Shown: positions 1-9,913, counted from the stretch's first letter. The stretch is 64,000 nt of DNA from Mucilaginibacter pedocola (GCF_002013915.1 NZ_MBTF01000035.1:372001-436000); one strand, 5' to 3'. A program made the numbers and translations. The notes: generated by a model not told the origin, from the letters alone.

Positions 1-1
1 C

Positions 2-2113
2 GGCGACCTGAATTATGAAAAATTTAATTTACGCTCTAACGTTACAGCTAAGATAGCCAAAGGCCTGACAGCAGAAATGCGCCTTTCGGGCTTAAAGGAT
101 ACAAAAAACCAGCCGTGGACAGATACCTGGGTAATGTTCAAAAGCATTTTTGGCCAGCTACCTATTACCGATCTGTATGCCAACAACAATCCATCTTATC
201 CCGGGGCAGCGAGAGATGACAATAACCCGCTGGTAACTTCGCGGGCAGACCTCTCGGGTTATAAACGTGACGATAATATCCTATTTCAGGGCTCAGTTAG
301 CCTGAATTACGAGATCCCTTTTATTCCCGGCCTTAATGCCCGTGCTTTTTATAGTTACGATTACAACTCATCTGAGTATAAAGGTTATCAGCTACCTTAC
401 GACCTGTACACCTACGATCCGGGCAATAAAACCTACGACTCAAGGACTTTCAACACGCCAATGAGTATTTCAAGGGGCTTTAACCGTGGGTCTACTTACC
501 TCATGCAATTTCAGCTTAACTACAGCAAATCGTTTAAAAAGCATACCATAGGTGCCTTGGCCTTGTATGAAGAAACTACCGGAAAAGGCGATAACTTCAA
601 CGCCTACCGCGAACTGGCTTTCAAAATAGACCAGCTTTTTGCGGGTAACTCATCCAACCAGATGGGCACACAAGATGTGAATGGGTTATCCGACTGGGCA
701 AGGAAAGCATTTGTGGGCCGCTTAAATTATGATTTTGCTTCGCGCTACCTGGCAACCGTAAGCTTTAGATATGATGGATCTTCAAGGTTCAGGAACGATC
801 AGCAGTGGGGGCTTTTTCCGAGTGTAGAATTAGGCTGGCGCGTGTCAGAAGAAAGCTTTTTCAAAAATAGCTCAGCATTATCGGCCATCAGCAACTTCAA
901 GATAAGAGGCTCGTATGGTAAGCTTGGTAACGAAGACGCGGTAAACTACCAATTCCTGTCGGGTTATAACTTCCCGTCCGGAAATTATTTGTGGAACGGC
1001 GAGTTGGTGAACGGCCTGGAAGATAAAGGGCTGCCTAACACCAGTATCACCTGGTACACTTACACCACATCCAACATTGGTGTGGATCTTGAACTGTGGA
1101 AAGGTTTGCTGGGCATACAGGTAGATGCCTTCAGGAGAGATGGCAACGGCCTGCTTGGCACCAGGCTGGGCACTTTGCCCGGTACAGTAGGGGCCGATCT
1201 GCCGCAGGAAAACCTGAACAGCGACCGCACCCAGGGTATCGAACTCAATCTTACGCACCGTAACGTTATTGGTGCTGTAGGGTACAACATTGGTGCTAAC
1301 ATTGGCTATGCCCGTACAAAACTGCGTTACCAGGAAGTTGGCGCTTATGGCAATGCTTATGAGAACTGGCGCAATAACCCCAATAACCGCTACAACGATG
1401 TTTGGTGGGGGCTGGGTTACGAGGGGCAGTTCCAGTCGTACAGCGAAATATACAATTCGCCCGTGAACTACGGCGGTGGTAATCGCGGTACCCTCCCCGG
1501 AGACTATAAGTACACCGATTGGAACGGTGACGGCATAATTGATGGCTGGGACGAGCACCCGATCGCTACAAAAGGTGTCCAGGAGAACGATGTAGTGCAA
1601 AGGAATATCCCAAAGATCAACTTTGGGCTGAACGTATCAGCAAGTTATAAAGGTGTTGACCTCAGCATGCTTTGGCAGGGTGCTGCACTGGTTAATGTTG
1701 ACTACCCCGAAATGCTGAAAGAACCGCTTGCTTTTGGCGGAAGCGCCAGTGCATTGAAGATGTTTATGGACAGGTGGCACCCCGAAGTGCCTACTACGGA
1801 TATATACAACCCAAATACGAAATGGGTTCCCGGATATTATGCTTACACAGGCACGCTTCCGGCCGGTAATTCTGAGCGCTCGGTACAAAATGCTGCTTAC
1901 TTACGCCTGAAAAGCCTCGAAGTCGGCTATACATTCCCTGTAGCCTGGACGAGCAAGATCGGGGTTAAACGAGCCCGTTTTTACCTCAACGGTTATAACC
2001 TGGCCACCTTCACCGGTATAAGAGGCCTCGACCCCGAGCATACCTCCGATATATACGGCTACACCTACCCAATGAACAAAACTTATAACGCCGGCATAAA
2101 CATTAGTTTCTAA
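2..2113 (+). CDS. SusC/RagA-family TonB-dependent receptor, C-terminal part (5' end outside window)
   Basis: The reading frame is open from base 2 with no stop, so the gene begins before the window; an internal ATG lies at 77. What remains (about 703 residues) is the outer-membrane beta-barrel of a SusC-like TonB-dependent transporter: alternating aromatic strands, RYDGSSRF, GLFPSVELGWRVSEE, IRGSYGKLGN and a final strand ending in NISF, all typical of this family. It would import glycan oligomers across the outer membrane with the SusD lipoprotein encoded 9 bp downstream, so the two are surely co-transcribed. The plug domain and TonB box lie outside the window. The substrate cannot be told from the sequence; the GH2 gene downstream suggests a beta-linked glycan. 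Confidence 0.95.
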   Translation, partial: GDLNYEKFNLRSNVTAKIAKGLTAEMRLSGLKDTKNQPWTDTWVMFKSIFGQLPITDLYANNNPSYPGAARDDNNPLVTSRADLSGYKRDDNILFQGSVSLNYEIPFIPGLNARAFYSYDYNSSEYKGYQLPYDLYTYDPGNKTYDSRTFNTPMSISRGFNRGSTYLMQFQLNYSKSFKKHTIGALALYEETTGKGDNFNAYRELAFKIDQLFAGNSSNQMGTQDVNGLSDWARKAFVGRLNYDFASRYLATVSFRYDGSSRFRNDQQWGLFPSVELGWRVSEESFFKNSSALSAISNFKIRGSYGKLGNEDAVNYQFLSGYNFPSGNYLWNGELVNGLEDKGLPNTSITWYTYTTSNIGVDLELWKGLLGIQVDAFRRDGNGLLGTRLGTLPGTVGADLPQENLNSDRTQGIELNLTHRNVIGAVGYNIGANIGYARTKLRYQEVGAYGNAYENWRNNPNNRYNDVWWGLGYEGQFQSYSEIYNSPVNYGGGNRGTLPGDYKYTDWNGDGIIDGWDEHPIATKGVQENDVVQRNIPKINFGLNVSASYKGVDLSMLWQGAALVNVDYPEMLKEPLAFGGSASALKMFMDRWHPEVPTTDIYNPNTKWVPGYYAYTGTLPAGNSERSVQNAAYLRLKSLEVGYTFPVAWTSKIGVKRARFYLNGYNLATFTGIRGLDPEHTSDIYGYTYPMNKTYNAGINISF

Positions 2114-2122
2114 AATAAAGCC

Positions 2123-3910
2123 ATGAAATATTTAAAAAGACTTTTAGTACTGCTGCCGCTGTTTATTGTAACGGCATGCAACAAACTCGATATCGCCCCG
2201 GTAAATATCCTGAAAGATAAGGATGTATTCAGCACCGATGCAGGTGTGGGCGCTTACCTGATCCCGATCTATGCGGAACTGCCCATAGAGGATTTTAGGT
2301 ATAATTTTAACGATGGTTTCAATGCATTCCCGCCGTTTCCTGCACTGGGCCTTTTTACGGCCGAGTTCCTGCAGATCGATTACGTTTTCAGGGGCTCGAT
2401 AGAGCACGGCAGCTTTGGGTATTGGCCTTACGACAAGATCCGCAAGATCAATTACCTGCTGGAAACTTTACCAAAAAACTCTTCCAATTTTTCTGAAGCA
2501 CAAGCCAATGCTTACCTCGGCGAAGCTCATTTTTTAAGGGCGTACTTTTATTTCGACCTGGTGAAGCGGTATGGCGGGGTACCTATTGCCAAAACGCCGC
2601 AGGATCCCTTTAATTCATCGCAGGACGAGCTTCGTATACCCCGCAGCAGCGAAGAAGATGTTTATAAATTCATAGAGGAAGACCTCAACCAGGCCATCCA
2701 GCTTATGCCGGATGTAAGCGCAGACGATGCTACCACAGGGCGCGCGAACAGGAATGTTGCTTTGGCTTTAAAATCCCGAGCGATGTTGTACGCCGGTTCT
2801 ATTGCAAAATATGGAAGTATGCAGTTAAGTGGCTTATTGGGTATCCCATCTGGCCAGGCACAAAGCTATTTTCAAAAAAGTTATGATGCCGCAGTTATGT
2901 TGGAGGGTAAATACAGCTTGTATCGCGTTAACGCCGATAAGTACCAAAACTATGTGAACCTTTTCCTGGACCGGAACAGCCCGGAGAACATTTTTATAAA
3001 AGATTACAAGTACCCGGATAAAACCCATTCGTGGGATGCCCTGAACGCGCCGAAGCAATTTGTGAGTGGCTACGGATCGTTCATTAACCCCACTTTAGAT
3101 TATGTGGAGCTTTATGGCGAACTAAAAGTAAATGACGATAACGGCTTCCCCATCCGCTTTAACGATCGTATGGACCTGTTCAAAAATGCCGAGCCTCGAC
3201 TCCGCGCTTCTGTTATTTTCCCGGGCGATAAGTTTCGCAATGAGGTGATCGACGTACAGCGCGGTATTTATCCGTCGTACAAAAATGGCGATGAAGCCGC
3301 CAACAGCACAGCGCTTAAAACCGCAGGTAGTATAGATGTCCTTTACAATGGAAAACGGGTTGTTGGCCTCAGCGGTATGGGTATAGGTGGCTCTACCGGC
3401 ACGGGCTTTTATGTGCGCAAATACCAAAACTCCGATCTTCCGCAGGGCGACCTAAGCCTGTGGCGTTCAGACCAGGCGTGGATAGACATACGGTATGCTG
3501 AAGTTTTATTGAATAAAGCTGAAGCAGGTGTTGAACTGGGAACTTCTGAAACCGAAAAGAAAGCCCTTGATGCGATGAACGACATACGCGACCGAGCCGG
3601 TGCGCCTGTGCTGATGCCTGCACAGCTTAACGTGAATTCGGTGCGTAACGAGCGCCGTAAGGAGCTGGCTTTTGAGAATCATAGCTGGTGGGATAACCGC
3701 AGGTGGCGCGTGGCCGATAAGGAATTCAATAACCGTATTTACAAAGTGCTTTTTCCCTATTACGTGTTCGACGAGAATAAATACATATTCAAAAAGGATG
3801 ATGAGCTAACAAAGTCGAGGTTCACTTTCCAGGTTAAATTCTACTATGAGCCCATACCCGGCGACCAGATCAACAGGAATCCTTTGCTGGTTCAAAATCC
3901 ACTTTATTAA
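2123..3910 (+). CDS. SusD/RagB-family glycan-binding lipoprotein
   Basis: 595 residues. The N-terminus MKYLKRLLVLLPLFIVTAC is a lipoprotein signal with the lipobox cysteine at residue 19. Next comes the SusD helical region with TPR-like features (YLGEAHFLRAYFYFDLVKRYGG is the family hallmark) and a C-terminal part with RNERRKELAFENHSWWDNRR, also typical. The protein sits on the outer surface and forms a lid on the SusC channel. It starts 9 bp after the SusC stop and is followed 17 bp later by the DUF3823-like lipoprotein, giving a three-gene operon that ends at a strong terminator at 4649-4686. The ligand is unknown. Confidence 0.95.
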   Translation: MKYLKRLLVLLPLFIVTACNKLDIAPVNILKDKDVFSTDAGVGAYLIPIYAELPIEDFRYNFNDGFNAFPPFPALGLFTAEFLQIDYVFRGSIEHGSFGYWPYDKIRKINYLLETLPKNSSNFSEAQANAYLGEAHFLRAYFYFDLVKRYGGVPIAKTPQDPFNSSQDELRIPRSSEEDVYKFIEEDLNQAIQLMPDVSADDATTGRANRNVALALKSRAMLYAGSIAKYGSMQLSGLLGIPSGQAQSYFQKSYDAAVMLEGKYSLYRVNADKYQNYVNLFLDRNSPENIFIKDYKYPDKTHSWDALNAPKQFVSGYGSFINPTLDYVELYGELKVNDDNGFPIRFNDRMDLFKNAEPRLRASVIFPGDKFRNEVIDVQRGIYPSYKNGDEAANSTALKTAGSIDVLYNGKRVVGLSGMGIGGSTGTGFYVRKYQNSDLPQGDLSLWRSDQAWIDIRYAEVLLNKAEAGVELGTSETEKKALDAMNDIRDRAGAPVLMPAQLNVNSVRNERRKELAFENHSWWDNRRWRVADKEFNNRIYKVLFPYYVFDENKYIFKKDDELTKSRFTFQVKFYYEPIPGDQINRNPLLVQNPLY

Positions 3911-3927
3911 AATATCAGTATAAGACA

Positions 3928-4632
3928 ATGAAAAAGAATAAGATCTGCATAACCATATTGCTGTTAGCCGCTGCCTTAGCAGGAGGCTGCACTAAGGTGG
4001 ACAACTACCCTGAACCGGACAAAACCCTGGCCGGCAAAATAATTGACGCTGATACCAACGAGCCCCTGTTCACAGAACAGCCCGACGGTACCCGGATCAG
4101 GTTGCTGCAAACCGATTGGAACGATAACCCGATACCACAATACTTTTGGGTGAAGCCGGACGGTACTTTCCGGAATACCAAAATTTTTAAAGGTAAATAC
4201 GATGTAACACCGGTTGATGGCCCTTTTATACCGCTTACCGAGCCTCAGAAGATCGATCTATCAGGCGAAGCTGACCTCACCTTTAAAGTGAAACCCTTTC
4301 TGAGGGTGAAGTTGCTAAATACATCAATTGCCGGAACCAGCGTAACGGTAAGTTACAAGATCGAAAGGCCTTCTACAACCTTCAAGATCACTGATGCCAA
4401 GGTGTTCGTATCAAACACTTCGCAAGCAACTAATTCGTCGTTCGATAACAAGTTAAGCCAAACCAATGATCTGCAGGGCGTGGCCGATGATGTGATACTG
4501 GCGACCACTTACACCGCCACTGTTCCGCTCACTTCCGGCCGGACCTTTTATATCAGGGTGGGCGCACGGTCTGAAGATAACGTGTCGCGCCGCTATAATT
4601 ACACCGACGTTGTAAAAGTAGATATCCCCTAA
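3928..4632 (+). CDS. DUF3823-type surface lipoprotein of a SusCD locus
   Basis: 234 residues. The signal ends in LAGGC, so this is probably a lipoprotein. The first half matches the DUF3823 pattern: TLAGKIIDADTNEPL, then PDGTRIRLLQ and YFWVKPDGTFRNTKIFKGKYDV, i.e. a carboxypeptidase-regulatory-like beta-sandwich. The second half (SVTVSYKIERPS...) looks like a further Ig-like domain. Proteins of this type are commonly encoded third in SusC-SusD operons and are thought to be surface glycan-binding accessory proteins. It is the last gene before a rho-independent terminator. Family assignment rests on remembered motifs. Confidence 0.8.
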   Translation: MKKNKICITILLLAAALAGGCTKVDNYPEPDKTLAGKIIDADTNEPLFTEQPDGTRIRLLQTDWNDNPIPQYFWVKPDGTFRNTKIFKGKYDVTPVDGPFIPLTEPQKIDLSGEADLTFKVKPFLRVKLLNTSIAGTSVTVSYKIERPSTTFKITDAKVFVSNTSQATNSSFDNKLSQTNDLQGVADDVILATTYTATVPLTSGRTFYIRVGARSEDNVSRRYNYTDVVKVDIP

Positions 4633-4648
4633 TTTGTACCCTTTATAA

Positions 4649-4686
4649 CCGTGTTATGCCATCCAAATGGCATAACACGGTTTTTG
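4649..4686 (+). terminator. Rho-independent terminator of the susCD operon
   Basis: Perfect 12-bp stem CCGTGTTATGCC / GGCATAACACGG with an 8-nt loop, followed directly by TTTTTG. It lies 17 bp after the stop of the DUF3823-like gene. Confidence 0.95.
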
Positions 4687-4757
4687 ATCTGTTAAGGCCG
4701 AGGTTCGCCTGCGCACTCCCGCTATTTCGTTTAATGGCTTAATATTTACCTGTATTT

Positions 4758-7700
4758 ATGTTACATCCTGTTAAAGCAAAAAGCTTTTTTACTATCCTCT
4801 TCTTATTTGGCATTATTTACAATGGCTTTGGGCAAAAAACGCAGTTTTTGGCAGGTTTTGCGCCCACCGAGCAGTCGGTAACAGCGCCGGAGGCGAGCTT
4901 CAGAGACGTGGTATCGCTGAATGGTTCATGGCGGTTCTATCCGCTCGGGAATGCCGATCAACTTTCCAGGGATCAAATAAAGAACCCCGTTTACCCGCCG
5001 GGCAATGGTTGGGAAACAACGCCGGTTAAGGTGCCCTCGCCCTGGAATGTAAATAGTTTCGCCACAGAGAGGATAGCGGGCGGCGATTTTGTTACCTATC
5101 CAAGCTATCCCAAAAAATGGGAAGATATACAGGCTGGCTGGCTATCCCGCAAAGTCACTTTTCGTAAAGGGTGGGCCGGGAAAAGGTTGATCCTGAGGTT
5201 TGAAGGCGTGGGCGGTTTTACGCAGGTTTACCTCAATAAGAAAAAGATCGCAGAAAATTTTGATGTTTTTTTACCATTCGAAGTGGATGTGACCACCTTG
5301 TTGAACCAACAGGGCGAAAATGAACTCAGCCTGTGGGTGGCCGACGGGCGTTTGCTAAACCAACCCGGTAAATTCGGGAACCGGATATTTGTTGGAGGTT
5401 CTTTTTGGGGCCAGCATGTGCGCGGCATATGGCAGGATGTTGATCTTCTGGTCAAGCCTGCGGTATATGTAGCAAGCACTTATATTCAACCATTCGTAGA
5501 TAAAGATACGCTGGCTATCCGCGTAACTCTAAAGAACACAACTACAAGGCAGCGTGTAATTAACTTGTCGGGTTCCATATCGCCATGGATAAACCTGGCC
5601 GGAAAAAGTGTTATTGAGGCGCCGGAAGTGAAATGGAAACTTGGCAAAAGTGTTCTCAATGTCGGCGCTAAGAACATTATTATAGCACCTAATAGCGATA
5701 AAGAGGTTGTTTTAAAACTAAAAGTAAACCGCAGGTTAAATCAATGGGCGCCTGAAACGCCTAATTTGTATGGCTTGGTGATCAGCAGTTCGTACAAGGG
5801 TTCCGTAGTTGATAAACAGTATACAAGGTTTGGCTGGCGGCAATTTTTGATAGCCAACAAACAACTGGAGTTGAACGGAAAGCCTATTCAGTTAAAGGGA
5901 GATTCCTGGCATTTCATGGGAATACCGCAGATGACGCGCCGATACGCCTGGGCATGGTATTCGATGTTGAAAGATGCTAAGGCAAATGCGGTGCGGCTGC
6001 ACGCACAACCGTATCCTGCGTTCTACCTGGATATGGCTGATGAAATGGGCATATGTGTGCTCGACGAAACCGCCCTTTGGGCAAGTGATGGCGGCCCTAA
6101 GATCGATGGCGGCGAATATTGGAAGAACGCCGACGCGCATCTCCAACGGTTCATACTGCGCGACAGGAATCATCCGTCGGTTTTTGGCTGGAGCGTATGC
6201 AATGAGACCATGGCGGTAGCGTTGAATGTATTTAACGCGCCCGATTCGTTAGTGAAAAAACAAGTAGCACAGATCAATAAATGGGTGGCCATCACTCGTA
6301 AATTAGACCCGACAAGAACCTGGATATCCGGCGATGGCGAAACCAATGAACCTACCGATCTGCCGGTGGTTATCGGGCACTATGGCGACGAAAATACATT
6401 CAGGGATTGGTCGTCACAAGGCAGACCATGGGGCATAGGCGAAGCAGGAATGGCTTATTACGGAACGCCTAAGCAAACCGCCGAATATAACGGCAATGTT
6501 TCTTACCGTTCGCAGCAGGGTAGGATGCAGGGGCTTGCTACCGAAGCCATTGAACTTCTTAACGCGCAAAAACGTTATCACGCTTCTTATTTATCCATAT
6601 TTAATATTGTTTGGTATAGTGTGAAGCCTTTAGAGTTGGGCCTGGCGGATACCACAAGAAAACCAACCCCAACCGATGGTGTATTTTTTAGGCCATATGA
6701 AGAGGGGAAGAGGGGTATACAGCCCGAACGCCTCGGACCATACACCACTACACTAAATCCCGGGTATGATCCGCATCTCCCACTCTATAAAAAATGGGCT
6801 CTTTTTGATGCGGTCCAGCGCTCATTCGCTGATACCGGTGCGATAGCGGAAAGCAAACCTACTTCAATGCCGGCAAGTGCACCCATACCTCCGCCCGCTA
6901 ACGCTTATTTGATGCTCCGCTCGGCAGACCCGGATTCGACCATGCAACATGTTTTTACTGAAGCAGGCTTTACGCCCGGTAAACCTGAGAAAGGCAAGGT
7001 ACCTTTGTTAGTGATAGATGGCATCCATCCCCCCATAGATGCGGAAAGTATAAAGCTGAAGGACGAGGTTTTAAAAAAAGAAGGGAAGGTATTGATCTGG
7101 GGAATTACCCCGGCATCGAAAGAAAAAATAAATACGATGCTACCATTACCCGTTGATATTACGGAACGGCCATCAACCTCTTATTTGATCAAGGAGGCGG
7201 ATGCGATCATGAATAATTTATGCGACAGCGACCTTTACTTTTCTGAGTTAGCGAATGAGCCGGTGGGGCGGTACGGCCTTTCAGGGCCGTTAGTAGCAAA
7301 GGGGAAAACGATATTAACCGCTGCTAATACCGATTGGGGAGTATGGAATAAACAGGCAGAATACCTGAAAACGGCTGCTGTGATCCGTAGCGAGCGGGAA
7401 GCCAAGCCAGATGGCAACACTTTGGTTTTTTTACCTGCGGCTAAAGGCGGAATATACGTGATGGCTGTGAACCCATTGCTGATGTATAAGTCGGCACCCG
7501 GTATTATCAGCAAGATGTTGACAAATCTTGGGGTAGCACCCAATGAATCCGCAGGGACAGCAAAAAGTTTGATAAGCGAAGAAGGGTTCCTGAAAAAGGC
7601 ATTGTTTTTAGGCCCGTTCGAAACGTCTGCCAACTTGCCTTTTGAGCCTGGAAGCGAAACCTCCGGTAACGAAAAGGCAGGTGTTAATTTTATACCCGGA

Positions 7701-8087
7701 GAAATTACTAACGGGCAAAAATGGAAATTGGCCGATGCTGATGAGGAAAGTAATTTCAGCCCGGTAGCTTATCAGGATAAGGCACAGGGAGTGGGTTATT
7801 ACAGCTTTTGGGTTTATACCCCGCGGTCGTTATCAAATTTGCTACTTGAGCCAGACATGCCCAAAGTTGACCTTGATGTAATAACCAATAGCGGCATAAA
7901 TGTATTTCTAAACCAAAAGCCTTTGGGCAACACTTATAAAGCCATGCCTCTTGAAAAAGGCTGGAATCATGTTTTGATAGAAACGGTTAATGCAGCTCCT
8001 GGCCGAAAAATGAAAATAAAACTGAGCAGCAACGACAAGCGTTTTTTAAGTAAACAAATGAAGGTTGTTGCTTATAGATTATATTAA
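4758..8087 (+). CDS. Secreted glycoside hydrolase family 2 enzyme (beta-galactosidase/beta-glucuronidase-like)
   Basis: 1109 residues with a signal peptide ending about residue 26 (GFG-QK). Order of parts: sugar-binding jelly roll (LNGSWRFYPLG, VPSPWNVNSF, LSLWVADG), Ig-like middle domain, then a TIM barrel. The acid/base Glu483 lies in FGWSVCNE and the presumed nucleophile Glu562 in WGIGEAGMA; their 79-residue spacing suits GH2. After about residue 700 there is a long C-terminal extension: an alpha/beta domain (PLLVIDGIHPP, KVLIWGITPA) and a final beta-sandwich that may bind carbohydrate. It would cleave terminal beta-linked sugars in the periplasm or outside. It follows the SusCD terminator, so it has its own promoter, but it probably serves the same locus. 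Exact substrate unknown. Confidence 0.88.
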   Translation: MLHPVKAKSFFTILFLFGIIYNGFGQKTQFLAGFAPTEQSVTAPEASFRDVVSLNGSWRFYPLGNADQLSRDQIKNPVYPPGNGWETTPVKVPSPWNVNSFATERIAGGDFVTYPSYPKKWEDIQAGWLSRKVTFRKGWAGKRLILRFEGVGGFTQVYLNKKKIAENFDVFLPFEVDVTTLLNQQGENELSLWVADGRLLNQPGKFGNRIFVGGSFWGQHVRGIWQDVDLLVKPAVYVASTYIQPFVDKDTLAIRVTLKNTTTRQRVINLSGSISPWINLAGKSVIEAPEVKWKLGKSVLNVGAKNIIIAPNSDKEVVLKLKVNRRLNQWAPETPNLYGLVISSSYKGSVVDKQYTRFGWRQFLIANKQLELNGKPIQLKGDSWHFMGIPQMTRRYAWAWYSMLKDAKANAVRLHAQPYPAFYLDMADEMGICVLDETALWASDGGPKIDGGEYWKNADAHLQRFILRDRNHPSVFGWSVCNETMAVALNVFNAPDSLVKKQVAQINKWVAITRKLDPTRTWISGDGETNEPTDLPVVIGHYGDENTFRDWSSQGRPWGIGEAGMAYYGTPKQTAEYNGNVSYRSQQGRMQGLATEAIELLNAQKRYHASYLSIFNIVWYSVKPLELGLADTTRKPTPTDGVFFRPYEEGKRGIQPERLGPYTTTLNPGYDPHLPLYKKWALFDAVQRSFADTGAIAESKPTSMPASAPIPPPANAYLMLRSADPDSTMQHVFTEAGFTPGKPEKGKVPLLVIDGIHPPIDAESIKLKDEVLKKEGKVLIWGITPASKEKINTMLPLPVDITERPSTSYLIKEADAIMNNLCDSDLYFSELANEPVGRYGLSGPLVAKGKTILTAANTDWGVWNKQAEYLKTAAVIRSEREAKPDGNTLVFLPAAKGGIYVMAVNPLLMYKSAPGIISKMLTNLGVAPNESAGTAKSLISEEGFLKKALFLGPFETSANLPFEPGSETSGNEKAGVNFIPGEITNGQKWKLADADEESNFSPVAYQDKAQGVGYYSFWVYTPRSLSNLLLEPDMPKVDLDVITNSGINVFLNQKPLGNTYKAMPLEKGWNHVLIETVNAAPGRKMKIKLSSNDKRFLSKQMKVVAYRLY

Positions 8088-8763
8088 TACACAAGTGTAC
8101 CTTCCTATCAAGATAACAGGCGAGGTCCGATGTTATTATAGAAACCTGGTTGATTCAGGGAAGATCAAGTAATGATCGGTCGATGGATTAAAGAAAGTAG
8201 TCAAGAAATATACTTGTCGGAGTATATATACGGTCGCAAATGCATATGTTTTGACCGACGTTCGTTGAAGGTCTCTCATAGGTCACTTCAGGAATGCGAG
8301 CGCTTAAATACTTTGGTGTTGTCTTAAATCAAAAAGGGCCCTTAAATCTTGTGTTTAAGGGCTCTTTTGTAAAGTTTGATATGTTAATTCCGGAGAGGGA
8401 GGGAACAATCGAAAGGCTTTTGTGCTCTCTGAATCAATGCTTTATATTCTTTCGCTTTTCTAGGTAACCGAATAGGTCACCTCAAAATATATTCAATTTT
8501 CGCTAATGCTTATAGAGTAAATTTAGCAAAAAATCGTTAAGATAGGTAGATTTCGTTTTAATTTTCATTGAACCTAATTTGAAAACGAACGAGAGTATAA
8601 AAAAGAAGATTTAAAGAGTAAGAAATCGGATTCATCGATATTTCCTACCGACGATAAATTGCGGGGCTTAAAGTTAACGCGTTTAAAATAGAAAAGTAAA
8701 GATTATGGTATTGAACTGAAAAATATATATGACAGGAAGGGCAAACAAAACGTAAGTGCTGAC
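8088..8763. other. AT-rich intergenic region, no intact gene
   Basis: No supported gene in 676 bp. It is visibly richer in A+T than its surroundings. Around 8577-8690 there is a lysine-rich open stretch on the plus strand (FENEREYKKEDLKSKK...LTRLK, stop) with no start codon; it could be the tail of a lost gene. A hairpin lies at 8331-8368. With the AraC relics that follow, this looks like decayed DNA. Confidence 0.6.
8331..8368. terminator. Hairpin with U-runs on both strands
   Basis: AAAAGGGCCCTTAAA and TTTAAGGGCTCTTTT pair with one G-U-type mismatch around a 7-nt loop; both strands give a T-run after the stem, so it could end transcription in either direction. It is 244 bp beyond the GH2 stop, so the transcript it serves is uncertain. 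Confidence 0.6.
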
Positions 8764-8940
8764 TTATTTCCCCTTTTGCGTTTTCACGAATTCTATTGGG
8801 GCAATACCGAACTGCTTTATAAAATTATGGCTGAAGGCTCCGCGCGATCTGAAGCCAACCTGGTCTATCACCTAAAAAAAATTAAGGTCATCTTTCACCA
8901 ATCGTTCCGCTGCTTCTTAAGGCGTATCACGTTTATCAAG
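8764..8940 (-). pseudogene. Relic of an AraC-type HTH C-terminus
   Basis: On the minus strand, reading from about 8940 down to the stop TAA at 8766-8764, the translation is INVIRL, KEAAERLVKDDLNFF, stop, VIDQVGFRSRGAFSHNFIKQ, FGIAPIEFVKT. This is the classic AraC double helix-turn-helix end (G-F-x-S/D-x-x-x-F-S-x-x-F-K-x-x-F-G-x-x-P-x-E-F). It is broken by an in-frame TAG (plus strand CTA just after the VIDQ codons) and by a one-base deletion before KEAAER. The N-terminal part is gone: the sequence runs straight into an oppositely oriented AraC relic. Confidence 0.72.
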
Positions 8941-8944
8941 ACCG

Positions 8945-9187
8945 ATATAGGAAGACTCGCTTTTCTGACGGACAGAAGCCTCGTACGTTTAAACGGGATT
9001 TTAAAAAATATTCGGTACTTCACCCGGCCGCTGGCTTGTCAGGTGGCGGCTGGGGCAGGCATACTACCTCATCAAGGAAGAAGGTAAGCGTCCTTCCGAA
9101 ATCTATAATAAACTTGGACTTGAAGACCTGTCCCATTTTACCTATGCTTTCCGACGGGCGTATGGGCTCTCGCCGTCCAAGGTATAA
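8945..9187 (+). pseudogene. Second AraC-type HTH relic, frameshifted
   Basis: Three plus-strand frames together spell an AraC C-terminus: GRLAFLTDRSL (frame 1), TFKRDFKKY (frame 3), then FGTSPGRWLVRW and RLGQAYYLIKEEG...LEDLSHFTYAFRRAYGLSPSKV with stop TAA at 9185-9187 (frame 2). One-base deletions near 8981 (CTCG[C]TACG) and 9011 (TATT[T]CGG) explain the frame changes. Only the DNA-binding half remains; the N-terminal part is missing where it meets the minus-strand relic. It is non-functional as read. Confidence 0.75.
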
Positions 9188-9421
9188 AGCGTGCCGTTGC
9201 CGCCGGGCATCATCTTTCAGTAATTTTATCTGCCTGCAATCCTCCGCTCCGGTTTTTAACATAAAATTTACTGACTGGTAATCACCGTTTTAAAAATAAC
9301 ACCCGTGACAGCTGTTTCAGCCTCGCGGTTGATCACGTAATCCCTGCAGTAAGGTTAGGCCTGATAATTGATTTATCCGTTTAAAACAACATCGGTTCCG
9401 ATCGTCTTAAAATAATAAATT

Positions 9422-9913
9422 ATGATACGTCAGATTAATATTTCATTCATCGCCGCAACTATCGTTTTATCAGCTTGTCGCACTCAAAAGACCGCCGGCG
9501 ACACAAAAAATGAACAGTCCTATATCAGTGAGGCGCAAAAGCTCGAAGTCCGTCTTCAGCCCGGGAATAACAGCGGCAAAGGGAGCGCCATGCTAGTGTT
9601 TACCGTGACGAACCCTACAAACAAGCCTTTACGTTTCTGTAAGTGGGAAACACCCTTTGAGCCGGCGATCGGTAAATATTTCAGGATCATGGATGAAAAA
9701 GGGGAGGAAGCAGCATTCAGGGGCGCTATGGCAAGGCGAGTAATGCCGCCGCCCGCTTCGGCTTTTACGATCGTTCCTGCGCACAGCAGTGTCAAAACGA
9801 TGATCAGCCTCGCTGATAAGTACGAGCTTTCTGCACACCGGTATACGGTCAGGTATACAGGCGGCGGCGTAAGCGGCCTTAAGGATGGTAACAAAATGAC
9901 CCTGCTGCTGTAA
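9422..9913 (+). CDS. Small lipoprotein resembling the N-terminal domain of M35-type metalloproteases
   Basis: 163 residues. The signal ends in VLSAC, so it is probably a lipoprotein cut before Cys19. The rest looks like the Ig-like N-domain found before the catalytic part of deuterolysin-type (M35) peptidases: VFTVTNPTNKPLRFCKWETP, FRIMDEKGEEAAFRGAMARR, then TIVPAHSSVKTMISLADKYEL and YTVRYTGGGVSG. No HExxH catalytic domain follows, so this is not a protease by itself. It stands alone between 230-250-bp spacers. The likeness is from memory of the family; a general Ig-like binding lipoprotein is the alternative. Confidence 0.6.
   Translation: MIRQINISFIAATIVLSACRTQKTAGDTKNEQSYISEAQKLEVRLQPGNNSGKGSAMLVFTVTNPTNKPLRFCKWETPFEPAIGKYFRIMDEKGEEAAFRGAMARRVMPPPASAFTIVPAHSSVKTMISLADKYELSAHRYTVRYTGGGVSGLKDGNKMTLLL

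Noticed and set aside
8776..9087. Plus-strand 103-codon frame
   Set aside because: It is a chance frame crossing two AraC relics: antisense to the first and containing one frame of the second.
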